64,000 bases of DNA, taken from positions 22,816 to 86,815 of the forward strand of contig CAYNYF010000003.1 in the NCBI GenBank assembly GCA_964401385.1. Reading direction: 5' to 3'. The notes under the pieces are model-generated. The model made no database searches. It was not told the DNA's origin and was given only the letters and a program-made list of their open reading frames with translations. Both the position numbers and the translations under genes were made by a program. Numbering within the stretch: the stretch's first letter is position 1; each line of letters starts with the position of its first letter. Below, one piece after another: positions 34,474 to 42,677 of the stretch. This DNA comes from CAYNYF01 sp964401385 (lineage in GTDB: Bacteria > Planctomycetota > Phycisphaerae > SM23-33).

Positions 34474-35148
34474 GTGCAGTCATACAACACAAAACAGGTG
34501 AGCGAGGTAACCGGTGCGAGCACCAGCCAGTTGAACCATTGGGATGCCAAGGGGCTGGTGAAGCCGTCGATTCGTCCCGCCACCGGTCGTGGCTCGCGCC
34601 GTTTGTATGCGTACACCGACTTGGTTGCGATTCAATTGGTCAAGCGGCTCAGAGACCAGGAGGTCAGTTTGCAGAGAATTCGTAGGTGCGTGCAGTATCT
34701 GCGCAGACACCTCCCGGACATCGCGGGGCCGCTGAGGTACTGTACCTTGCTGACTGACGGCCACGAGATTTACCTGATCGAGGACGAAAAAACCCTGCGC
34801 GCCACTGTGAAGCGCCAGGGGCAGAAGGCGTGGCTGGAGCTGAGCATTGCGGGAATTGACCAGGAATTGCGCGCCCGAATCGTCCAGCTCGGCGAGAAGA
34901 AGGTGGATACGGTAAGCGTCGGTGACTATGCCTATCAAGTGGAAATTGAGCCTGACGACGACGGCGGCTATGTGGCCGAGGTCGCCGGCTTGCCGGGATG
35001 CATAACGCAGGGAGATTCCTACCGCGAGACCCTCGAAAACGTTCAGGATGCCATCGAGACCTATCTCAGCGCCGTGGAGGACCTAAAAAGTCGCGGCGTT
35101 AGCCTGCCAATCCGCCGGACAAAACGTCGAACAAGAGTAACCGCATAG
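34474..35148 (+). CDS. hicB: Antitoxin: MerR-type HTH fused to a HicB domain
   Basis: A 224-aa protein. Residues 1-75 are a MerR-family winged helix-turn-helix (YNTKQVSEVTGASTSQLNHW; RRLYAYTDLVAIQLVKRLRD). Residues 75-145 form a middle domain seen in a MerR subfamily (YLRRHLPDI...LLTDGHEIYLIED). Residues about 147-212 are a HicB-like partial RNase H fold (YQVEIEPDDDGGYVAEVAGL, then PGC...G.S..ETLENVQDAIE). HicB antitoxins normally carry a C-terminal HTH or ribbon-helix-helix, so an N-terminal MerR domain is unusual. The GTG at 34474 follows AAGGAGA. hicA starts 10 bp later. G+C is visibly lower than in the flanking argH and thiL, which suggests acquisition. Confidence 0.85.
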   Translation: MQSYNTKQVSEVTGASTSQLNHWDAKGLVKPSIRPATGRGSRRLYAYTDLVAIQLVKRLRDQEVSLQRIRRCVQYLRRHLPDIAGPLRYCTLLTDGHEIYLIEDEKTLRATVKRQGQKAWLELSIAGIDQELRARIVQLGEKKVDTVSVGDYAYQVEIEPDDDGGYVAEVAGLPGCITQGDSYRETLENVQDAIETYLSAVEDLKSRGVSLPIRRTKRRTRVTA

Positions 35149-35158
35149 GGGCACCACA

Positions 35159-35380
35159 GTGCGCCGTCTAACGCCCTTGCCTACTCAGCGCGTGGTTAGA
35201 GCTTTGAGACGCGCCGGGTGGGAGGTGCACGGCGGCAGAAAGCACTACAAGCTCATCCGGACAGACCGCCCAGGGGCCATCGTTATTCCGCGCTCTTGTC
35301 CGTTGAAGAAGGGAACACTCCGCGCCATACTTCGGCAAGCCGGATTGTCGTTGGTAGACTTCTGGAAGCTTTACCGGTAG
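35159..35380 (+). CDS. hicA: HicA-like mRNA interferase toxin
   Basis: A 73-aa protein with the double-stranded RNA-binding-like HicA fold. VVRALRRAGWEVHGGRKHYK carries the catalytic His at the usual GxxHxx position, and VIPRSCPLKKGTLRAILRQAG is the conserved second half. It should cleave mRNA when freed from HicB. The start is GTG at 35159 with only a weak GGGG upstream, which would keep toxin expression below antitoxin. The order is antitoxin first, the reverse of E. coli hicAB. Its stop abuts the thiL start with no gap. Confidence 0.87.
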   Translation: MRRLTPLPTQRVVRALRRAGWEVHGGRKHYKLIRTDRPGAIVIPRSCPLKKGTLRAILRQAGLSLVDFWKLYR

Positions 35381-36295
35381 ATGCGCGAATTCGAGTTCAT
35401 CCAGTGGATCCGCGGGCAGGGGCGGTTCGACCCGGCGGTGGTGTCCGTCGGCCCGGGCGACGACTGCGCGGTGCTGCACGTCGGCGGGGAGAAGCTGCTG
35501 GTTACCACGGACCAGGTCCTGGACGGCGTGCATTTTTCGCTGGCCGAGCACGGACCGGAGGCCGCGGGGCGGAAGGCGGGCGCGCGAAGTCTTTCCGACA
35601 TTGCGGCCATGGCGGGCCTGCCCGTGGCGATGGTGGCAACGGTGGCCGCGCCGAAGGGGTTCTCCCGGTCCGACGCCGAGGCGGTGTATCACGGCCTGCG
35701 GGCGGCGGGCGAGGGCTTCGATTGTCCCCTGGTCGGCGGCGACGTGGGCGCGTGGGCCGGGGAGGCCGGCCGGCTGCAGATTGGCGTCACGATCCTCGGC
35801 CGATGTGCCGGCATCGAGCCGGTGCTGCGCAGCGGGGCCGAGGTCGGGCAGGCCGTCTGCGTGACCGGGGCCCTGGGCGGGGCGTGGAAGTCTCAACGCC
35901 ACTTGACGTTTACGCCCCGCGTTTCCGCCGCCCGCGAACTGGCTGGCAGCTACCCCGTCGGCGCGATGATCGACGTCTCGGATGGTCTGGCCGCCGACCT
36001 GGGCCACATTGTGTCTGACAGCGGCGTGGCGGCCGAGGTGGACGCCTCGGCCGTGCCGATCCACGACGACGCTCGCGGCCGGGATGACCCGCTGTCGGCG
36101 GCGATGTTCGACGGCGAGGACTACGAGCTGCTGTTCACGCTGGCGCCCGAGGCGGCGCGGAGGCTGATCGTCTCGCGGCCGCTGGGCGTGTCGGTGACGC
36201 GCATCGGCGCGATTACCGAAGGAGCAGGCATGGTGCTGGTCCGCGACGGCCGGCGGGAAAGGCTCGAGCCCCGCGGCTGGGAACACCGCACGTGA
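35381..36295 (+). CDS. thiL: Thiamine-monophosphate kinase ThiL
   Basis: A 304-aa kinase of the PurM/ThiL superfamily that makes thiamine pyrophosphate from thiamine monophosphate. Motifs: VGPGDDCAVL (about residue 24), VTTDQVLDGVHF (about 41), LVGGDVG (about 118), IDVSDGLAADLGHI (about 197) and FDGEDYELLFT (about 244). The ATG immediately follows the hicA stop, so translation may depend on ribosomes leaving hicA; no good independent ribosome site is visible. tsaE follows 47 bp later. Confidence 0.94.
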   Translation: MREFEFIQWIRGQGRFDPAVVSVGPGDDCAVLHVGGEKLLVTTDQVLDGVHFSLAEHGPEAAGRKAGARSLSDIAAMAGLPVAMVATVAAPKGFSRSDAEAVYHGLRAAGEGFDCPLVGGDVGAWAGEAGRLQIGVTILGRCAGIEPVLRSGAEVGQAVCVTGALGGAWKSQRHLTFTPRVSAARELAGSYPVGAMIDVSDGLAADLGHIVSDSGVAAEVDASAVPIHDDARGRDDPLSAAMFDGEDYELLFTLAPEAARRLIVSRPLGVSVTRIGAITEGAGMVLVRDGRRERLEPRGWEHRT

Positions 36296-36342
36296 CTGCG
36301 TAATGCGGATTGCGGATTCGGCGAGGCGCAGGTTGGTCGGCG

Positions 36343-36771
36343 ATGGCTGAGGAGTTTTACACAAGCAGCCCGGAAGAGACGGTCGCGCTGGGCGAAAGGC
36401 TGGCCCGGCGCTTCCGAGCGGGCGATCTGGTCGCCCTGGTGGGCGAGCTGGGCTCGGGCAAGACCGTCCTCGTCCGCGGCGTGGCGCTTGGCCTCGGTGT
36501 GGAAGACGAGCGGCTGGTATCCTCGCCTTCCTACGTTCTGGTCAGGGAATACGCCGGGCGGGTGCCGATCTTTCACGTGGATCTCTATCGCCTAAGCGCG
36601 CCGGCGGCGGAGCTGGACGAGCTGGGGCTTGCTGAGATGCTCGCGGCCGGCGTGGTCGTGGTCGAGTGGGCCGACCGGGCGGCCGAGGCCCTGCCGCGTC
36701 CGCACTGGCGCGTCACCATCGAAGTCACGGCCGCGGAGTCCAGGCGATTCGCGATTGAGCGCATCGGTTGA
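36343..36771 (+). CDS. tsaE: tRNA threonylcarbamoyladenosine synthesis ATPase TsaE
   Basis: A 142-aa P-loop protein required with TsaB and TsaD for the t6A modification of ANN-decoding tRNAs. The Walker A is GELGSGKTVLVRG (about residue 34), followed by the SPSYVLVREY motif (about 60), VDLYRLS (about 77) and VVVVEWADRA (about 103). The ATG at 36343 is chosen; the upstream TTG-led extension is junk containing a GCGGATT repeat. TsaB and TsaD are not in the window. Confidence 0.94.
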   Translation: MAEEFYTSSPEETVALGERLARRFRAGDLVALVGELGSGKTVLVRGVALGLGVEDERLVSSPSYVLVREYAGRVPIFHVDLYRLSAPAAELDELGLAEMLAAGVVVVEWADRAAEALPRPHWRVTIEVTAAESRRFAIERIG

Positions 36772-36825
36772 CACGGTCGAAGCGGGAATGTAGCTTTGCG
36801 TCTTCTCTTTTAGGAGCGGCAATAG

Positions 36826-37698
36826 GTGGAAGAGGCCATTGCCAAGGCCAGGGTCTTGATCGAAGCGCTGGACTACGTTCAGCGGTTCGCCGACAAGATC
36901 GTCGTGATCAAGATGGGCGGGTCGGTGATGGACGACGAGCAGGCCATGAGCGACCTGCTCACCGACGTGGTGTTCATGAATACGGTGGGCCTGCGGCCGG
37001 TGATCGTTCACGGCGGCGGCAAGGCCATCAGCGCCGCGATGGAGGAACGAGGGCTGGAGGTGCAGTTCGTCCAGGGCCGGCGGTACACCGACCAGCGGAC
37101 CCTCGCCGTCGTCGAGCACGTGCTGTGCAGCCAGATCAACCGCAGCATCGTCACGTTGATTGAGACCCTCGGCTCCGGCGCCATGGGGCTGCACACGCTC
37201 AGCAGTTGCGTGCTGTTCGCCGAGAAACTGTTCCTGGAAGAGGACGGCCGGAAGATCGATCTGGGCTTCGTCGGTCGCGTGACCAGCGTCAACGCCCGGC
37301 TGATCGAACTGCTGTGCGAGGCCGATACCATCCCGGTGATCGCCCCGCTGGCCCGCGACCGCACCGGCGGCAAGCTCAACTGCAACGCCGACACCGCCGC
37401 CGGCGAGGTGGCCGCGGCCGTGAAGGCCGAGAAGCTCGTCGTCGTCTCCGACACCCACGGCATCCGCGCCGACCGGGACGATCCCGAAAGCACCATCAGC
37501 GACGCCGGCGAACAGCAGATCCGAGGGATGATCGACGCCGGCACCATCAGCTCCGGCATGCTGCCGAAGGTGGAGGCCTGCCTGCGGGCGCTGGACTCCG
37601 GCGTCAAGCGCGCCCACATCATCGACGGGCGCTTCGCCCATTCCCTGCTGCTGGAGATCTATACGGCCGCGGGGGTGGGAACCGTGATTCACAAGTAG
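36826..37698 (+). CDS. argB: Acetylglutamate kinase
   Basis: A 290-aa amino-acid kinase family enzyme, second step of arginine synthesis (N-acetylglutamate phosphorylation). Motifs: VIKMGGSVM (about residue 28), PVIVHGGGKAIS (about 61), the NCNADTAAGEVA block (about 187) and the ATP-binding SGMLPKVEACLRAL (about 245). The GTG start has AGGAG nine bases upstream. The N-terminal helix preceding the kinase core (IAKARVLIEALDYVQRF) is of the type linked to hexameric, arginine-inhibited enzymes; feedback control is therefore plausible. argF follows after 53 bp. Confidence 0.96.
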   Translation: MEEAIAKARVLIEALDYVQRFADKIVVIKMGGSVMDDEQAMSDLLTDVVFMNTVGLRPVIVHGGGKAISAAMEERGLEVQFVQGRRYTDQRTLAVVEHVLCSQINRSIVTLIETLGSGAMGLHTLSSCVLFAEKLFLEEDGRKIDLGFVGRVTSVNARLIELLCEADTIPVIAPLARDRTGGKLNCNADTAAGEVAAAVKAEKLVVVSDTHGIRADRDDPESTISDAGEQQIRGMIDAGTISSGMLPKVEACLRALDSGVKRAHIIDGRFAHSLLLEIYTAAGVGTVIHK

Positions 37699-37751
37699 GC
37701 GGCAGCTAACAGGGGACAGTGACTACGGGAATCTTGGCTGAACGGTAGGAA

Positions 37752-38675
37752 ATGAAGGACTTCATAGCAATCGGCGATTTCACGGGCAAGCAGCTCGGAG
37801 GGCTGCTCCAGCGGGCCGTCGCGGATAAGAAGCTCTTTCGGACCGGCAAGCTCCCGGCCAGTTGTCAGCGGAAGGTGCTGGCTCTGATTTTCGAGAAGCC
37901 TTCCTTGCGGACGCGCGTGAGTTTTGAAGCGGGCATGGCACAGCTCGGCGGGGCCGCGATCCACTTGGCCGGGGCGGACATCGGCCTGGGGACGCGCGAG
38001 CCGGTGCGGGACGTCGCCCGCGTGGTCGGGCGGATGTGCGACGCGATCGTGGCGCGGACCTTCAGCCATGAAACGGTGCGGGAGCTGGCCGAGTTCTCGG
38101 GCGCTCCGGTGATCAACGCCCTGACGGATTATTCCCATCCGTGCCAGGCGATGGCGGACGCCATGACGGCGATGGAGATCTTCGGCGACCTGGCCGGGGC
38201 GAGGGTGGCCTTCATCGGCGACGGCAACAACGTCGCCCGGTCGCTGGCGATGCTATGCGCCAAGCTCGGTGCCGATTTCGTCCTGGCCTGCCCGGAAGGA
38301 TACGAGTTGGAGCGGGAATTTGTGGCCGGGCTCTCCGCGGCCGGGCCGGGGTCCTACGCGCTGAGCCGCCAGCCGCGCGAAGCGGTCAGCGACGCCAAGA
38401 TCGTCTACACCGACACCTGGATCTCGATGGGCCAGGAGGCCGAAAAGGAGAATCGCGTCGCGGCATTCAAGGGCTTTCAGGTCGACGAGGAATTGATGAA
38501 GGCCGCCCCGGCCGACGCCGTGGTCATGCACTGTCTGCCGGCGTATCGCGGCTATGAGATCTCCGAGGCCGTGATGGAGGCCCACGGCGAGACCATCTTC
38601 GCCCAGGCCGAGAACCGCCTGCACTTCCAGCGAACGCTGCTGAACGTGCTGATCGCCGAAGGGGGAATCAAGTAA
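37752..38675 (+). CDS. argF: Ornithine carbamoyltransferase
   Basis: A 307-aa transcarbamylase that makes citrulline from ornithine and carbamoyl phosphate. The carbamoyl-phosphate loop FEKPSLRTRVSFE (about residue 48), HPCQAMADAM (about 132), the ornithine-binding DTWISMGQE (about 220) and the catalytic HCLPAYRGYEIS (about 258) are all intact. Together with argB and argH this covers three steps of arginine synthesis in the window. A short GCGGATT repeat and an accessory carbohydrate region follow. Confidence 0.96.
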   Translation: MKDFIAIGDFTGKQLGGLLQRAVADKKLFRTGKLPASCQRKVLALIFEKPSLRTRVSFEAGMAQLGGAAIHLAGADIGLGTREPVRDVARVVGRMCDAIVARTFSHETVRELAEFSGAPVINALTDYSHPCQAMADAMTAMEIFGDLAGARVAFIGDGNNVARSLAMLCAKLGADFVLACPEGYELEREFVAGLSAAGPGSYALSRQPREAVSDAKIVYTDTWISMGQEAEKENRVAAFKGFQVDEELMKAAPADAVVMHCLPAYRGYEISEAVMEAHGETIFAQAENRLHFQRTLLNVLIAEGGIK

Positions 38676-38836
38676 TTGGCGATTGCGGATTGGAAGCCCG
38701 GTAGCTGGCTCCGTCCTGCGAGCAACGATCGCGCGTCAAGAGCTGCTGGGCGGCGCCGTTGGCTGCGGGAGGGCTGCTGCCTGTCGTGGAAACTGTCAAG
38801 GCCCGGACCGACCCGCTTGAGTCGAAAGGTCATCCA

Positions 38837-40222
38837 GTGAGCAAAGCCAAGATGCCGAACATCGTTTTCATTCTCACCGACGACCAGGGCCCGTGGGCGC
38901 TGGGGTGCGCCGGAAATGAGGAGATCCGCACGCCCAATCTCGACCGGCTGGCCGGGGCGGGCGTCCGCTTCGAGAACTTCTTCTGCACCTCGCCGGTGTG
39001 CTCGCCGGCCAGGGCGTCGCTGGTGACCGGGAAGATCCCCTCCGCCCACGGCGTGCACGACTGGATCCGCGAGCGGAACATGCCCCCGCGGCCGGTGGCG
39101 TATTTGGAGGGAATGACCTGCTACACCGACCTGCTGGCCGGGGCCGGCTACACCGTGGGCCTCAGCGGCAAGTGGCACCTCGGCGACAGCCTCGCGCCCC
39201 AGCACGGCTTTTCCCACTGGTTCTGCATGCCCACCGGCGGCAGCAAGTACAACGACGCCGAGATGATCCGCGACGGCGAGGTCCAGGTCTGCGGCGGCTA
39301 TCTCAGCGACGTGATCGCCGACGACGCCATCGCCTTCGTTGACGCCAACAAGGACCGAACCTTTTATCTGAGCGTGCACTTCAATGCCCCGCACTCGCCG
39401 TGGGACGGCCACCCGGCGGACATCGTCGATTCCTACGACGACTGCCCGTTCAAGTCCTGCCCGCAGGAGGCGGCCCACCCCTGGATTAACCCGGTCATGC
39501 GGCGGCATCTGGGCAACCGCGATTCGCTGAAGGGCTACTTCGCGGCCGTGACGGCCATGGACCTCAACGTCGGGCGGATTCTCCAGAAGCTGGCCGAGCT
39601 GGGCCTCCGCGAAAAGACGCTGGTGGTCTTTTCCGGCGACAACGGCTTTTCCTGCGGGCATCACGGCTTCTGGGGCAAGGGCAACGGCACTCGCCCGCTG
39701 AACATGTACGAAAACTCCGTCAAGGTGCCGCTGATCGTCAGCCATCCCGGGCGCGTCCCGGCCGGGAAGGTCAGCGACGCCATGGTCAGCCAGTACGATT
39801 TCATGCCCACGCTGCTGGAGTATCTCGGCCTGCCGGCCGTGGACGATCCGCTGCTGCCCGGGCGCAGCTTCGCGGGCGTGCTTGCGGGAAAGACCGATCA
39901 GGCCGCCGAGGAGGTGGTCGTCTACGACGAGTACGGCCCGGTGCGGATGATCCGCACGCCGGAGTGGAAGTACGTCCACCGCTACCCCTACGGCCCCCAC
40001 GAGCTGTACGACCTTGTCGGCGACGCCGACGAGCGAGACAACCTCATCGATGACAAGTCCAGGCGGCCGGTCGTGGCGGAGATGCGGAAGCGATTGTCCG
40101 ATTGGTTCGCCCGGTACGTCGATGCCCGGCTCGACGGGGCGAAGCTGCCGGTGGACGGGGCCGGGCAGGTCGAGCGGATCGATCGGGACCACTGCGGCGA
40201 GGAGGCGTTTCACAGCGACTGA
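38837..40222 (+). CDS. Sulfatase (formylglycine-dependent)
   Basis: A 461-aa type I sulfatase. The calcium-binding start (NIVFILTDDQG), the modification motif CSPAR (about residue 55, Cys converted to formylglycine) and the GKWHLGD block (about 112) are present. FSGDNGFSCGHHGFWGKG (about 270) supplies the second metal-site residues. There is no signal peptide at the GTG chosen (38837, with GAAAGG seven bases upstream), so it appears cytoplasmic or the true start lies further upstream. The next two genes, an isomerase-like TIM barrel and a GH4 glycosidase, suggest a role in removing sulfate from a sugar. The specificity is unknown. Confidence 0.9.
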   Translation: MSKAKMPNIVFILTDDQGPWALGCAGNEEIRTPNLDRLAGAGVRFENFFCTSPVCSPARASLVTGKIPSAHGVHDWIRERNMPPRPVAYLEGMTCYTDLLAGAGYTVGLSGKWHLGDSLAPQHGFSHWFCMPTGGSKYNDAEMIRDGEVQVCGGYLSDVIADDAIAFVDANKDRTFYLSVHFNAPHSPWDGHPADIVDSYDDCPFKSCPQEAAHPWINPVMRRHLGNRDSLKGYFAAVTAMDLNVGRILQKLAELGLREKTLVVFSGDNGFSCGHHGFWGKGNGTRPLNMYENSVKVPLIVSHPGRVPAGKVSDAMVSQYDFMPTLLEYLGLPAVDDPLLPGRSFAGVLAGKTDQAAEEVVVYDEYGPVRMIRTPEWKYVHRYPYGPHELYDLVGDADERDNLIDDKSRRPVVAEMRKRLSDWFARYVDARLDGAKLPVDGAGQVERIDRDHCGEEAFHSD

Positions 40223-40257
40223 GGCCCGGCGGCTTCGGCCGCGCGGCTCTCGGACGC

Positions 40258-41166
40258 ATGCGAGATCCGGCCATGGACGACGACAAGGCGATGGTGTTCC
40301 GCCGGCCGATCACCGGTTTCGTCTGCCCCCAGGGCGCGGAAATGATCGAACAGGTCATCGCGACCATGGGCGAGATCGGCTACGGGGGCATAGACTTCGG
40401 CCCGGCGGGGAAGTTCGTCAGCAGCCGCCAGACCCCGCGGCTTCAGGCGATCGCGCGGCTGGCCGAAAGCGCCGGGCTGACGCGCAACGCCACCCACTAT
40501 CGCGACTACGGCTTCGATTTCCTCGAGGACAACGCGTCCAAGGCGTCCTTCCTCCTACACGCGGCCGAGGATCTCGAAATCGCCGCCCAGCTCGGCTGCC
40601 AAAGCGTCGCCTTTCACGTGGGGGCCATCGAGGGCGCTTCCTCGCGGGCGTGCCTCGACGCCAACGCCGAGGTCTTCGCCGAACTGGCGCCGCTCGGGAA
40701 GAAGCTTGGCCTGCTCTTATGCCTGGAGAACCATTTCCGCCGGCCGTTCGGGCGGACGGTGCCGGAGCTGCTGGCAATCCTGGAGGCGGTCGGCTCGCCG
40801 GCGCTGGCCATCTGCGTGGACACCGGACACGCCGCCCTGGTGGGCACGCCGGCGGGGGAGATGATCCGCCAGGCCGGAAGCCGCCTGGGCATGCTGCACC
40901 TGTGCGACAACATGGGCAGGGAGGACACCCACCTGAGTCCGGGGCTGGGCGTGGTCGACTGGTTTGCCGTCTTCTCGGCCCTGGACGAGATCGGCTATGA
41001 GGGGCCGTTGAACATGGAGATCGGCGGGCACCACCCGCACGACAGCTTCGAGCCGACCGCCCGGGCCGGCTACCATAACCTGCTGCAACTGCTCAGCGAG
41101 TATTACGTGATCGCCAACGGGCGGAGAAAACGTCAGTACGATATTACCGATCCCCAGGATCGGTGA
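40258..41166 (+). CDS. Sugar phosphate isomerase/epimerase-like TIM barrel
   Basis: A 302-aa protein of the xylose isomerase-like TIM-barrel superfamily (AP endonuclease 2 fold). Metal-binding residues can be assigned to the Glu of LLLCLENHFRRP (about 165), the Asp/His pair of CVDTGHAAL (about 195), His of LHLCDNMG (about 222) and the Glu of NMEIGGHH (about 262). Function may be isomerisation or epimerisation of a sugar; the substrate is unknown. Starts at 40258 or 40273 are both possible. It lies 35 bp after the sulfatase and 43 bp before GH4. Confidence 0.82.
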   Translation: MRDPAMDDDKAMVFRRPITGFVCPQGAEMIEQVIATMGEIGYGGIDFGPAGKFVSSRQTPRLQAIARLAESAGLTRNATHYRDYGFDFLEDNASKASFLLHAAEDLEIAAQLGCQSVAFHVGAIEGASSRACLDANAEVFAELAPLGKKLGLLLCLENHFRRPFGRTVPELLAILEAVGSPALAICVDTGHAALVGTPAGEMIRQAGSRLGMLHLCDNMGREDTHLSPGLGVVDWFAVFSALDEIGYEGPLNMEIGGHHPHDSFEPTARAGYHNLLQLLSEYYVIANGRRKRQYDITDPQDR

Positions 41167-41209
41167 CGGCGGATCGCGCCGCCGGCCGTTCGACAAAGGA
41201 AGTGACGCG

Positions 41210-42550
41210 ATGGCAAAGACGCACGGACCGAAGATCGTGATGGTCGGCGGCGGCAGCTACAACTGGTGCCCGAAGCTGCTGCGGGACATGATGCTCACCG
41301 ACGAGCTGGAAGGCAGCGAGATCGTCCTGCTGGACCCGAACCTCACCGCGGCCGAGGAGGTCAAGGCCGCCGGCGACGCCATGGCCGGGAGGTTCGGAAA
41401 GCGCTACCGCATCCGCGCCACCCGCAGCGAGCCGTCGGCCTTCCGTCAGGCCGACTTCGTCATCATCACCATCTCCACCGGCGACCTGGCGATGATGGCC
41501 CACGACCTGAAGATTCCCGAGAAGTACGGCATCTTCCAGACCGTCGGCGACACCGTCGGGCCGGGCGGCTGGTCGCGGGCCCTGCGAAACGTGCCCGTCT
41601 TCGTCCACCTGGCCGGGCAGATCGAAAAGTACGCCCCCCGGGCGGTGGTGCTGAACTACACCAACCCGCTGGCCGTGCTGACCGGGACGGTCTGCCGCGT
41701 CAGCGGCCTGCGGAACGTGGGGCTCTGCCACGGCGTCTTCGGCACCTACCAACTGCTCCAGAGGCTGCTGCGCTGCCGGGAGAAGGACCTCGCCGTCCGC
41801 TTCGGCGGCGTGAATCACTTCTTCTGGGTGCTGGAGTTTGCCGTCCGCGGCAAGCCGGGATATCCCATGCTGGCCAGGCGGCTGAAGGGCAAGTCGGTGG
41901 ACGAGGCCCTCACCGAGGGCAGCACCGACGAAATGGGCTTCCATTCCCACCACGCCCTGTTGAACGAGTTCTACCACCAGTACGGCTACCTCGCCTACGC
42001 CGGCGACCGCCACACCTGCGAGTTCGTCCCCGGCTACATCACGCCAGACCGCGCGGCCTTGAAGGCCTTCCGTCTGGTCCGCACCAACGTCAAGCAGCGC
42101 CACGCGAACCGGGCCAGGGCGAGGAAATGGACGCTGGCGCTGGCCGCCGGCAAGGTCGACCCCGGGCCGCGCTCGCGCGAGACGGCCGTGGACATCATGG
42201 TCGCCGTCGCCCACGGCAAGCCCTTCTGCGACGTGGTCAACCTGCCCAACATCGGTCAGATCGAGAACCTCCCCCTCGGGGCGGTCGTCGAGACGCTGGG
42301 CCTGGTCGATCCGCTGGGCTTCCGCCCGATCGCGACGGGTCCGCTGCCGCCGATGCTGGCCCAGCTCGTCGGACCGCACTGCCGGGTGCAGCTCATGACG
42401 CTGGAGGCGGCCCTGACCGGCGAGAGGGAGCTTGCCCTTCAGGCGTTGATGGCCGATCCGATCTGCTCGCACCTGACGCCGACGCGGGTCCGCAAGATGG
42501 GCGGCGAGCTGATGGCCGCCACGCGAAAGTACCTGCCGCAGTTCAAGTAG
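41210..42550 (+). CDS. Glycoside hydrolase family 4
   Basis: A 446-aa NAD- and metal-dependent glycosidase of GH4, which acts by oxidation and elimination. The NAD fold (KIVMVGGGSYNWCPKLL), VGDTVGPGG (about residue 108), NYTNPLA (about 147), the metal-binding Cys-His of GLCHGVF (about 167) and GVNHFFW (about 200) are visible. The residues after the Cys vary with substrate preference in GH4; the CHGV variant does not let me name the sugar. GH4 enzymes are intracellular, which suggests sugars are imported before cleavage, in line with the cytoplasmic-looking sulfatase upstream. Confidence 0.9.
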   Translation: MAKTHGPKIVMVGGGSYNWCPKLLRDMMLTDELEGSEIVLLDPNLTAAEEVKAAGDAMAGRFGKRYRIRATRSEPSAFRQADFVIITISTGDLAMMAHDLKIPEKYGIFQTVGDTVGPGGWSRALRNVPVFVHLAGQIEKYAPRAVVLNYTNPLAVLTGTVCRVSGLRNVGLCHGVFGTYQLLQRLLRCREKDLAVRFGGVNHFFWVLEFAVRGKPGYPMLARRLKGKSVDEALTEGSTDEMGFHSHHALLNEFYHQYGYLAYAGDRHTCEFVPGYITPDRAALKAFRLVRTNVKQRHANRARARKWTLALAAGKVDPGPRSRETAVDIMVAVAHGKPFCDVVNLPNIGQIENLPLGAVVETLGLVDPLGFRPIATGPLPPMLAQLVGPHCRVQLMTLEAALTGERELALQALMADPICSHLTPTRVRKMGGELMAATRKYLPQFK

Positions 42551-42677
42551 CCTCGCCGGCCCGTGCGCGAGATCTTCGCCTTTCTCCGGCTGGCGCGCCT
42601 CACGGAACGGTCGGCCGGGGCGAAGCTGATCTTATCAGGGGCTTTGTGCATCCTGAGGGCGTAGCTACACTGCTGAG

